A DNA stretch of 64,000 nucleotides from contig JAEDED010000001.1 in NCBI GenBank assembly GCA_016293495.1, positions 62,001 to 126,000 of the forward strand, given 5' to 3'. Below, piece after piece: positions 18,720-25,901 of this stretch. The notes beneath the pieces were generated by a model. The model did not search any database and was not told the DNA's origin. It saw nothing but the letters and a program-made list of their open reading frames with translations. Origin of the DNA: Treponema sp. (GTDB lineage Bacteria; Spirochaetota; Spirochaetia; Treponematales; Treponemataceae). Position numbers and translations under genes: made by a program. How positions within the stretch are numbered: the first letter of the stretch is position 1; every line of letters begins with the position of its first letter.

Positions 18720-18765
18720 GTTATTTTACTAGTATACTATATTAATAGTTATGAAGGAATGATAT

Positions 18766-18794
18766 TTGACGATTTATTTTGTCTATGCTATATT
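18766..18794 (+). promoter_or_regulatory. Promoter of a candidate small RNA in the lrgA-lrgB gap
   Basis: TTGACG (18766-18771), 17-bp spacer, TATATT (18789-18794), pointing away from lrgB and against both lrg genes. No ORF follows before the terminator. Confidence 0.6.
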
Positions 18795-18800
18795 TAAATA

Positions 18801-18880
18801 AAGGGAACGCCCGATTTTTTCGGTCGTCTCATTTGACGTTAAAAGCCGCCAGGGATTGAGACTAGGCGGCTTTTTATTTA
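18801..18880 (+). ncRNA. Candidate ~80-nt small RNA
   Basis: Starts about 18801 with AAGGGAACGC, has a small CCGA/TCGG hairpin, and ends in a strong intrinsic terminator (GCCGCC / GGCGGC with flanking AAA/TTT pairs, then TTTTTATTT). No start codon with SD. On the minus strand the same hairpin could weakly terminate lrgA. The 5' GGGAACGC is shared with the candidate RNA at 60257. Function unknown. Confidence 0.5.
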
Positions 18881-18960
18881 CTCTTTATTTATACAAATAT
18901 GTGAGTACTGCTATAACTGTCATAATTATTGTGGCAACACAAGTCACCCAATGTATTGTA

Positions 18961-19320
18961 CTATTTTTCTTTCTTTTCCTTCCCTTTCATCACCAGTTGA
19001 GTCACAAGACCAGTCACGATCATCACAACAAAAGTCGACACAATCGAAATCACAACAATCTGCCACCAGTGCGCCTTTAAAACATCAAGGCTTTCAAGAA
19101 TACAAACTCCAGGCGGAACAAACATAATCGGCATTATATCAATGAGGAACTTTGAAGTTTCCTTCACCGCATCCATCGGAAACACCTTAAACTGCAGCGC
19201 AAAAAACATCAGTATAAGTCCATAAATAGACCCCGGAATCGGAAGCGGAATAAAATGCCCCATAACTTCCCCGATGAGAGAAATAGAAATGATAATAAGG
19301 AACTGTCTGACGAATTTCAT
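18961..19320 (-). CDS. lrgA: LrgA/CidA-family holin-like protein
   Basis: 119 residues with four hydrophobic segments and the LrgA motif GHFIPLPIPGSIYGLILMF. It pairs functionally with LrgB. The C-terminus is basic/acidic (MKGKEKKEK). It starts 4 bases after the thiC stop, so it is probably co-transcribed with thiC and thus under the TPP riboswitch, an unusual pairing. Confidence 0.88.
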   Translation of the reverse strand: MKFVRQFLIIISISLIGEVMGHFIPLPIPGSIYGLILMFFALQFKVFPMDAVKETSKFLIDIMPIMFVPPGVCILESLDVLKAHWWQIVVISIVSTFVVMIVTGLVTQLVMKGKEKKEK

Positions 19321-19323
19321 GTT

Positions 19324-20631
19324 TTAAAGAATATCAATATATTCGCCAGACAAAGCCTTATTCATGCTGCGAACCGCACAGAACTTTCCGCACATACTGC
19401 AGGTGTCGCTGTGATCATCTTCTGGTTTACGGCTGTCGCGGATTGCCTTTGCTGTTTCAGGGTCCATTGCACATTCAAACTGCTTGTCCCAGTCAAGTTC
19501 ACGGCGGGCGTCTGCCATTTTGTCGTCGATGTCGCGGGCATGAGGAATTCCTTTTGCGATGTCGGCTGCGTGAGCGGCAATCTTTGATGCGATAATTCCC
19601 TGCTTAACATCTTCTACATTTGGAAGTGCAAGGTGTTCTGCTGGAGTTACATAACAGAGGAACGAAGCACCGCTCATTGCTGCGACTGCGCCACCGATAG
19701 CTGCTGTAATGTGATCGTAACCAGGGGCGATGTCAGTTACCAGCGGACCGAGAACATAGAATGGTGCTCCACCGCACAATGTTTTCTGAACTTCCATGTT
19801 TGCTGCAACTTGATTAAGAGGAACATGACCCGGACCTTCAACCATTACCTGAACATTGTGAGCCCATGCACGCTTTGTAAGTTCCCCGAGACGAACAAGT
19901 TCTTCAATCTGACAGACATCAGTTGCATCAGCAAGACAACCCGGACGACATGCATCGCCGAGAGAAATTGTTACGTCATACTGTTCGCAGATGTCGAGAA
20001 TCTCATCGTAACATTCGTAGAACGGATTTTCGTTTCCGGTCATGCTCATCCATGCAAAAACAAGTGAACCACCGCGGCTTACAATATTCATCTTGCGTTT
20101 ATGATTTTTAATCTGTTCGATTGTCTTACGAGTGATTCCACAGTGAAGAGTTACAAAGTCAACGCCGTTTTCTGCGTGAAGGCGGACAACATCAACAAAG
20201 TCCTTTGCTGTAAGTGTTGCTAGATCTCTCTGATAGTGAATTACAGAATCGTAAACAGGAACAGTTCCGATCATGCAAGGACATTCTTCAACGAGCTTTT
20301 TTCTGAACGGTTCAGTGTTTCCGTGGCTTGAAAGATCCATGATTGCGTCTGCACCGAGTTTTACGGCGCTCAAGACTTTCTGCATTTCGATGTCGTAATC
20401 TTTGCAGTCGCGGCTGATACCGATGTTGGCATTGATTTTAGTTTTGAGCATGCTGCCCACGCCTTCTGGGTTAAGGCATTTGTGATTCTTGTTTGCACAG
20501 ATTGCAACTTTTCCTTCTGCAACGAGCTGGCGAAGTTTTTCTTCTTCCATGTACTCTTTCTGTGCAACGATTTTCATCTCTGGTGTGATGATGCCTTTTC
20601 TTGCGGCATCCATTTGTGTTGTGTAATTCAT
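19324..20631 (-). CDS. thiC: Phosphomethylpyrimidine synthase ThiC
   Basis: Radical SAM enzyme converting aminoimidazole ribotide to the HMP phosphate moiety of thiamine. 435 residues from the ATG at 20631; an upstream in-frame start would lie inside the riboswitch and is rejected. The SD AAGGAAG fits this ATG. It lacks the long N-terminal domain of E. coli ThiC and carries the short C-terminal cluster motif C411-SM-C414-GKF-C418 rather than CX2CX4C, as in the shorter ThiC type. Other motifs: [28 protein letters not shown]. lrgA follows within 4 bases. Confidence 0.94.
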   Translation of the reverse strand: MNYTTQMDAARKGIITPEMKIVAQKEYMEEEKLRQLVAEGKVAICANKNHKCLNPEGVGSMLKTKINANIGISRDCKDYDIEMQKVLSAVKLGADAIMDLSSHGNTEPFRKKLVEECPCMIGTVPVYDSVIHYQRDLATLTAKDFVDVVRLHAENGVDFVTLHCGITRKTIEQIKNHKRKMNIVSRGGSLVFAWMSMTGNENPFYECYDEILDICEQYDVTISLGDACRPGCLADATDVCQIEELVRLGELTKRAWAHNVQVMVEGPGHVPLNQVAANMEVQKTLCGGAPFYVLGPLVTDIAPGYDHITAAIGGAVAAMSGASFLCYVTPAEHLALPNVEDVKQGIIASKIAAHAADIAKGIPHARDIDDKMADARRELDWDKQFECAMDPETAKAIRDSRKPEDDHSDTCSMCGKFCAVRSMNKALSGEYIDIL

Positions 20632-20634
20632 AAT

Positions 20635-20722
20635 ACTTCCTTCGATGGCATTATCCAAACAGGTTCTATGGGTTTAAGGGAATTCCTATTCTCAGCCGGA
20701 TTAATTCCAGCTCCCCAGTACT
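20635..20722 (-). promoter_or_regulatory. TPP riboswitch (THI element)
   Basis: The minus strand shows the conserved thi-box parts in order: CTGGGGAGC, GGCTGAGAA, CCC ... AGAACCTG, TTGGATAATGCCA, CGAAGGAAG. The last segment carries the thiC SD, so translational control by SD masking is likely; no separate terminator is seen before the ATG. Confidence 0.92.
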
Positions 20723-20725
20723 TTA

Positions 20726-20754
20726 GTTATAGCAGAAAATTAATGTTCTCTCAA
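20726..20754 (-). promoter_or_regulatory. thiC promoter
   Basis: Minus-strand TTGAGA (20749-20754), 17-bp spacer, TATAAC (20726-20731). The start falls at the 5' edge of the riboswitch. Confidence 0.75.
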
Positions 20755-20822
20755 GAAAGGAAGAGCTTCAACAATACAAACAACATCATAATGATTCTTT
20801 TTTGTGAGGTTATACAGGAATG

Positions 20823-21060
20823 GTTTTGATATATATTTCTGGAATTTTACGCAGAATTCCTGGCTTCTTTGCTTTTTCCTGCGTAGATTTCTTTTCATAT
20901 TTGATGCGTAATTTTCCGGTATAAGCTAAATTTAAGTTGAATAATTCGGGCGTTCCCGCCTTCGGCGGTCGTGCTATTCCAGATTGCGCTTTCGCTTCAG
21001 CCTCCTCGGGCAAGCTCTGTGGTGGCCGCCTCCGGCGTCTTTCATAGCACTAACGCAAAA
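20823..21060. repeat. GC-rich repeat-like intergenic segment
   Basis: The stretch 20948-21048 is strikingly GC-rich for this window and full of short hairpins (GCCTTCGGCGG, GCCGCCTCCGGCG, GCGCTTTCGC). A 67-codon minus frame crosses it, but it has no recognisable domain and no good SD. It resembles dispersed palindromic repeats found in intergenic DNA of many genomes; only one copy is seen here. Confidence 0.4.
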
Positions 21061-21104
21061 TAACAACTGTCTATTTTATTTTACATGAATTTAATCTAAT
21101 AAAT

Positions 21105-21133
21105 TTGACATCACTGTTTTTTATTACTATATT
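21105..21133 (+). promoter_or_regulatory. Promoter of the HTH-antitoxin/PIN pair
   Basis: TTGACA (21105-21110), 17-bp spacer, TATATT (21128-21133). The expected start coincides with the ATG at 21140, and no SD is present, so the mRNA is probably leaderless. Confidence 0.75.
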
Positions 21134-21139
21134 AATTAC

Positions 21140-21643
21140 ATGAAAGAAACAATCCGCACACTTCGCGAAAAAAATCTGCAGTCTCAATCTGCTATTGCAG
21201 AATATTTGAACATCTCACGCCAAATGTATTTAAAATACGAATCCGGCGAAACGGAACCTCCGGTAAAGGTAATCGTTCAATTAGCCAAACTATATAAAGT
21301 TCCATATGAAACAATAATCGATAACAAATACGCAGCTCACGACACCAAATCCTGCTACGAAATCATCGATTCTCAACAAATATTTTCAGAACCATCCCCA
21401 ACCTACTCAGCCTCTCCAGAAACAGTCTCATCAACAATGAACACTTTGTACCTGAGCAAATTCGAATCCTTAACCACCGAACAGAAAAATATCGTAGGAA
21501 CATTAATCGACTCACTTTCATCAATGAATAAAAACTACAAAAAGAAGGGCCCACCATATCGAAAACCAGGAGGTTTGAAAGGAGAGTTTTATATGGCAGA
21601 TGATTTTGATGAAACTCCGGAATGTTTTAAGGATTATATGTAA
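21140..21643 (+). CDS. HTH (XRE) protein with DUF2281-like antitoxin tail
   Basis: 167 residues. Residues 1-65 are an XRE helix-turn-helix (IRTLREKNLQSQSAIAEYLNISRQMYLKYESGETEP). After a Ser/Thr-rich linker and a helix, the C-terminus reads GGLKGEFYMADDFDETPECFKDYM, the pattern of the short DUF2281-type antitoxins that accompany PIN toxins. DNA binding and toxin neutralisation thus appear fused in one protein. The stop overlaps the PIN start by one base (TAATG). Predicted leaderless. Confidence 0.78.
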   Translation: MKETIRTLREKNLQSQSAIAEYLNISRQMYLKYESGETEPPVKVIVQLAKLYKVPYETIIDNKYAAHDTKSCYEIIDSQQIFSEPSPTYSASPETVSSTMNTLYLSKFESLTTEQKNIVGTLIDSLSSMNKNYKKKGPPYRKPGGLKGEFYMADDFDETPECFKDYM

Positions 21644-22023
21644 TGATAATTTTAGATACGCACACATTACTGTGGTTTTTGACAGATTCTGATAAATTAC
21701 CTGAAGATTTAAAAAAATATATTTCCCAAGAAAAAAACGTTTCTATCAGCATAGTTTCATTATGGGAAATTGCAATTAAAAAAAATCTAGGAAAGCTCAA
21801 AATAGATTATACAATTTCTCAATTGGAAAAATTATGTTATGAGAAAGCTGTCTCAATCCTTCCTGTTCTCCCAAAAGATCTCTATATTTTAGAAACCCTA
21901 GAACGCATTCATAACGATCCATTTGACAGAATCATAGTCTGCCAGTCAATCTCAAACTCTGCTACAATCATTTCTAAGGACTCAACGATTCCAAGATATC
22001 CTGTAAGTGTAAAGTGGGAATAA
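21643..22023 (+). CDS. PIN-domain toxin
   Basis: 126-residue PIN-domain protein of the group paired with DUF2281-type antitoxins. Acidic residues: D5 (ILDTHTLLW), E42 (SLWEIAIK), D95 (DPFDRIIV) and D113 (ISKDSTI). Expected to be an RNase toxin. One-base overlap with the antitoxin gene and a terminator at once downstream make a closed two-gene unit. Confidence 0.85.
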   Translation: MIILDTHTLLWFLTDSDKLPEDLKKYISQEKNVSISIVSLWEIAIKKNLGKLKIDYTISQLEKLCYEKAVSILPVLPKDLYILETLERIHNDPFDRIIVCQSISNSATIISKDSTIPRYPVSVKWE

Positions 22024-22062
22024 AAAACCGCCCCAGTTTTCGACACGAAAGGCGGTTTTGCT
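22024..22062 (+). terminator. Terminator of the PIN toxin gene
   Basis: AAAACCGCC (22024-22032) pairs with GGCGGTTTT (22051-22059); directly after the stop codon. Confidence 0.8.
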
Positions 22063-22140
22063 ATAATCGTGGAGACAACCGACAGAGTCGGGCATTTCCT
22101 TTACCTATACCATAACACAGTTGTTACATACGGGCAATTT

Positions 22141-23922
22141 TTAAGCAATGTTTTTGGTTTTCCATATTTTAATTGCGTCTTTTGAATTATCATACCAACA
22201 ATCAAAATCTTTACTACTTAAAGATAATTTATGTATTTCAATAATTAAATTTATAAATTCACATATTTCAATCTCATGCTCATAAATAAATTTTAAAATA
22301 TCATTATACATTTCTATTGTCATCGGAATTACTGGAACAGGTTTTCCAATCCAACTTTCTCGATTCAATATAAAAAATTGCCATTTTGTTCGAACATTAA
22401 TTGATGAAGAAATAAAAAGACCAAATACTTTTTTTTCATCATTATCTTTGATGAATTTATATACATGATCTATAACGCTTGAACCTTCATGCTCCCATTG
22501 TCTAACACCTGTCATCAATGAAACTTCTGGTAAAATAATATAATCGTCTGTATACAATTCCATATCTGGTGTATTTCCAATGCCAGGTGCAAAACTTTTT
22601 GGTGTTAAATCCTCTTCTATATTAAAATTTCTTTTTACCTCTTTTTCTCCTTTTATCGATATCAATGACTTCCAAGTATTTACTTCAAGCCATAATGCAC
22701 TCATATCATCATCTTTCAATATGCATTCAAATCGCTCTAATATCTCAGCTCTAGCTTTTTCTGTATAAGCCAGTTCTTCCTTAAAATTCTCTTCATTCAA
22801 ATTTGTTATAAAAGTTATTATGTCTTTTTCTAGAACCTTTATATCTGTATCTGATGTTTTTGAATTAAGAATTTTATCTATTATTTTTAAATTTTGTTCT
22901 ATTTTTTTCTCTATCTTTGGAGTTTTTTGAATATACCTTCCATTTCCATTTTTAATCTGCCTCAATAAGTCAGTTTTTTCTTTAACTAATAGTTTTCTTT
23001 TTTCAACATTATTCCATGGCAATAGAATTGAATCCGGATCCCCAAACCATGCCATATATTCTGAAACAGTTGCAAATTTTTTTTCTAAAAATATATATTC
23101 CTCTGTTAATAATTTTACTTTCAATTTCGAATGTTCACATATTCGTAATTTAGAGAAATTTCCACGCCCATGTGAATAAAACAAACCTGTATAAATTAAT
23201 GATCTAAACAACGCATCTGCATAATCAAGATATGAAGCAAGTTTATTATCCATCTTACCAAATGATTTTTCATACATTTTTATACATAAATTTTCTACTT
23301 CCCTAACTTTATTTGCTAATTTTTCATATTCGAATTTAAATTTCTTTATCGTTTCTACTGTTTTAGTAATTTGTTTTCTATCGATACAACCAAACAAAAA
23401 AACTATTTCATATTTATTTAACGAATCTAATTCCGCAAAAACTTTTAACACTATCTCCATAGGAAAAACATTCCATTTTCCGATCTCTGATGGTTTATAT
23501 GTTTTATTAGGAAGATTTATTTTTAATAACTGTTTTAAGAATTCTTCATTGTCAAACTTATTTTTAATTATTAGTTTTCCTACTTGAGTATTTCTTATAA
23601 TACCTTCTTCATCTACAAATCCAAAACCAAAAAATTCATATGTAGTTTTATCATTTCTTGCATCACCTTCTACTTCATTTTGATCAAATTGCCCACTTAA
23701 GTATTCTTCTAAAGATAATAATCCAATTTGTTCATTTTCATCTGAGTGTGCATTATAGTTGTATATTCTTCTAATCGGATGAATTTTATTTGCATTATAC
23801 GAACTTTCCTTTTCTATATTTTCTTCATCCCAATTTCTTCCCTCTAAACTACCAAATTCCTTGTACCACTGAACTGTTCTAATGGCACTCCTTGGTTTTG
23901 TTCTCCATCCCCAGCTGGCCAT
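22141..23922 (-). CDS. AlwI-family type II restriction endonuclease
   Basis: About 593 residues. The central part has the AlwI-family pattern of a conserved 'VGKLII...FLKQLLKINLPN' block followed by 'VFPMEIVLKVFAEL'. The C-terminal catalytic region DDYIILPEVSLMTGVRQWEHEG resembles the family's active-site segment. AlwI-type enzymes cut beside GGATC; the actual specificity here is unknown. The ATG at 23922 has GAGG four bases upstream and lies 5 bases after the methylase stop; a TTG at 23931 giving a four-base overlap is possible. Very A+T-rich compared with neighbours, consistent with acquisition. Confidence 0.75.
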   Translation of the reverse strand: MASWGWRTKPRSAIRTVQWYKEFGSLEGRNWDEENIEKESSYNANKIHPIRRIYNYNAHSDENEQIGLLSLEEYLSGQFDQNEVEGDARNDKTTYEFFGFGFVDEEGIIRNTQVGKLIIKNKFDNEEFLKQLLKINLPNKTYKPSEIGKWNVFPMEIVLKVFAELDSLNKYEIVFLFGCIDRKQITKTVETIKKFKFEYEKLANKVREVENLCIKMYEKSFGKMDNKLASYLDYADALFRSLIYTGLFYSHGRGNFSKLRICEHSKLKVKLLTEEYIFLEKKFATVSEYMAWFGDPDSILLPWNNVEKRKLLVKEKTDLLRQIKNGNGRYIQKTPKIEKKIEQNLKIIDKILNSKTSDTDIKVLEKDIITFITNLNEENFKEELAYTEKARAEILERFECILKDDDMSALWLEVNTWKSLISIKGEKEVKRNFNIEEDLTPKSFAPGIGNTPDMELYTDDYIILPEVSLMTGVRQWEHEGSSVIDHVYKFIKDNDEKKVFGLFISSSINVRTKWQFFILNRESWIGKPVPVIPMTIEMYNDILKFIYEHEIEICEFINLIIEIHKLSLSSKDFDCWYDNSKDAIKIWKTKNIA

Positions 23923-23927
23923 TATCC

Positions 23928-25010
23928 TCAATCTCCATAATTCATAATAATTAGATGTTGAGTTTTTCGATTATTTCTATTTTTAAAACTCACCAAATAA
24001 TTTTTTTCAAAAGTTTTTACATTAAAATCTTTATATAACTCATAAATAAAATCTGTATTTTTTATAACAAGCATAAATTTTGCTTTTGTTTTTCTTAAAC
24101 ATTCAGCAAGTCTTATTTGATCCTGTTTATCAAATTGATTCTTAGCATATGTAGAAAACTCAGTATCATATGGTGGATCCAAAAAAATAAAATCATTTTC
24201 TGTTAAGTCTATTACATTTAAAAACTCTGCAAAATCTAAATTTTCTATTTTGACAGTCTTTAACTGATTTTGAATTTCATCTGATTTTAGATATTCAATT
24301 TTTGTTTTAAATTTCTTTCGGTTATAACTTATACCACCATATGGAACATTAAATTTTCCTTCTTTAGAGTATCTAAACATTGATGCATAACAATATTCTC
24401 TGATAAAGAAAAAAATTGCTGCAGAAAAACTAGAGCAAGTATGTTCTTTTAAATTTAAATTATACAAATATCTAAGATACATATAAAAAGCACTTTTTAA
24501 TGCAGTTTCCATAATTAAGATAATATCTGTTTCAGAAATATGTCCTTTTGCTTTAGAAATCCTTTCAGTACGATTTATTTTTGAAATTAAATTTCTATTA
24601 AGCTCTTCAGTGAAAATTCTTTTTTCCAAAAATATTTCATTTTTTAATAATGCCTTAAATTCTTTTTTATAATTATTAATAAAATCATCTACTGTTTTTT
24701 TTCTGAGATATAAGTCTATTAATTCTTCTGGGTTTTTATCAGCAAAATTTTCCAAACCAATCCAACTTTCATTTATTGTTTCTAACATTGAAAAAAAGTT
24801 TTTATCTTGCGCTTTTATCACTTTATATAGATTTATTAATTCTTCTGACTTATCATTTATAAATGATTTTTTAGTTCCAAAATTTAAAAAAACTGATCCT
24901 CCCCCTACAAAAGGTTCAACATATTTATCAAATTTTTCTGGTAAATAAGATTTTATTACTTCTAATTCTTTTTCTTTTCCACCAGCCCACTTTAATATTG
25001 GTTTTACCAT
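23928..25010 (-). CDS. DNA adenine N6-methyltransferase, D12 (Dam) class
   Basis: 360 residues. SAM-binding motif LKWAGGKE (6-13) and PFVGGGSVFLNF (33-44), catalytic DPPY at 278-281. The order is alpha-type, as in Dam/DpnM, but it is longer than E. coli Dam (278) through an insert rich in Lys/Glu around 80-170. It lies upstream of and coupled to the AlwI-like gene, so it should methylate the same site (GATC-containing if the AlwI analogy holds). Divergent from the small HTH regulator, with shared operator-like repeats between. Confidence 0.88.
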   Translation of the reverse strand: MVKPILKWAGGKEKELEVIKSYLPEKFDKYVEPFVGGGSVFLNFGTKKSFINDKSEELINLYKVIKAQDKNFFSMLETINESWIGLENFADKNPEELIDLYLRKKTVDDFINNYKKEFKALLKNEIFLEKRIFTEELNRNLISKINRTERISKAKGHISETDIILIMETALKSAFYMYLRYLYNLNLKEHTCSSFSAAIFFFIREYCYASMFRYSKEGKFNVPYGGISYNRKKFKTKIEYLKSDEIQNQLKTVKIENLDFAEFLNVIDLTENDFIFLDPPYDTEFSTYAKNQFDKQDQIRLAECLRKTKAKFMLVIKNTDFIYELYKDFNVKTFEKNYLVSFKNRNNRKTQHLIIMNYGD

Positions 25011-25033
25011 TCTATTACTACCCTATTTCACTC

Positions 25034-25125
25034 GAAGTTACTATAATTCTATGCCTGTAACTAATGTTACACAAAAAGAAAAAATTATACTATAGTTACA
25101 AATAGCAAGCATCAAGTAACTAAAG
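25034..25125. promoter_or_regulatory. Operator-like GTAAC/GTTAC repeats between methylase and regulator
   Basis: A 16-bp perfect palindrome TGTAACTAATGTTACA-like (arms TGTAAC / GTTACA, 25056-25071) is accompanied by single half-sites AGTTAC (25036), AGTTAC (25092) and AGTAACT (25114). It covers the divergent start region, as expected for control of restriction-modification expression by the HTH protein. Confidence 0.55.
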
Positions 25126-25141
25126 TTCATATTATTTGAAT

Positions 25142-25537
25142 ATGGGATTTTGGAAGAAAGTTGATGAAGAGATTAAGTTTTCAGGAACTATAACTAGAAA
25201 GACTATTGCGGCTGAAACTGGAATTAATATTCAGACTATTAATCGTGCTATTGAACGAGACAGTAAGATTTATGTTGAGGAAGCTTTTAAGGTTGCAAAA
25301 GTTTTTGGGAAACCTGTTGAGTATTTTCTTGAAGGTCAGTTCATTGAAAATTCCCTTTCCGACAAAACCAAAGACGAAACAAATTCCCAGCTTTATCTTT
25401 ATTCCAAACATCAGAAATTAATTTCAGCCTGCGAATCACTTTCAGAAAATGACTACCGCGCAGTCAATCTTCTAGCAAGCACTCTTGCACAAAAAATCCC
25501 TTCCTACGCCAATACTAATTACTTCACAGGCAAATAG
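25142..25537 (+). CDS. Small HTH (XRE-like) regulator beside the restriction-modification genes
   Basis: 131 residues from the ATG at 25142 (a TTG two codons earlier is possible). Residues ~15-65 form a helix-turn-helix (TRKTIAAETGINIQTINRAIERDSKIYVEEAFKVAKVFG). The C-terminal part is helical (YSKHQKLISACESLSENDYRAVNLLASTLAQ). No SD is visible and a -10-like TATTAT lies just upstream, so it may be leaderless. Position suggests a controller-type role, but it is longer than classical C proteins (~80 residues). Confidence 0.7.
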   Translation: MGFWKKVDEEIKFSGTITRKTIAAETGINIQTINRAIERDSKIYVEEAFKVAKVFGKPVEYFLEGQFIENSLSDKTKDETNSQLYLYSKHQKLISACESLSENDYRAVNLLASTLAQKIPSYANTNYFTGK

Positions 25538-25559
25538 TCTGCAAATTCACTATTCGTTT

Positions 25560-25613
25560 TACCAAATCGCTCTGCAGCTTCGTCAAACCAATCATGAACG
25601 CTGTCAACGGAAT
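25560..25613. repeat. 54-bp direct repeat, left copy
   Basis: Identical over 54 bases to 27750-27803; the two copies are 2190 bp apart and bracket the AAA-ATPase gene. Read on the minus strand the repeat encodes SVDSVHDWFDEAAERFG in both copies, so it may be a duplicated gene fragment. Confidence 0.85.
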
Positions 25614-25830
25614 AGATAAAGTTGGAGCAAGTTCAGCAACAGCTTATGTTTGGATTCAGAAATAGTCTTAAAAATTTATCACCCGCGGGATTGCAGATAT
25701 AAAATATAAATATGCTTTTTGGAAATTCTTTATCGAGCAGTACTCTCTTACCTGAAAAAGAAAGATGAGTAAAAATAAAGCCGCCCACTTGTCTCAGAAA
25801 CATAGTTACAATTTTGAAATGCAACTATAT
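25614..25830. other. Non-coding stretch inside the direct-repeat interval
   Basis: No convincing gene. A 63-codon minus frame at 25633-25824 has neither SD nor recognisable domain. A+T-rich, possibly residual sequence of the mobile segment. Confidence 0.4.
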
Positions 25831-25874
25831 CTATAATAACCTAAAGTAACCTATTTAAATTAAGGTTATTATAG
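25831..25874 (+). promoter_or_regulatory. Inverted-repeat operator upstream of the ATPase gene
   Basis: Perfect 12-bp arms CTATAATAACCT (25831-25842) and AGGTTATTATAG (25863-25874), 20-bp spacer containing another AACCTA. It lies ~30 bases before the SD AAAGGAGG, as expected for an operator or an RNA stem in the leader. Confidence 0.6.
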
Positions 25875-25901
25875 GTTATAGTGTAAAAGGAGGATTGATT
25901 C

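Noticed and set aside
20632..20658. Longer thiC start (MDNAIEGSI...)
   Set aside because: It would translate part of the TPP riboswitch; the ATG at 20631 has the SD.
20810..21013. 67-codon minus-strand frame
   Set aside because: Runs over GC-rich hairpin repeats, no SD, no domain; treated as repeat-like DNA.
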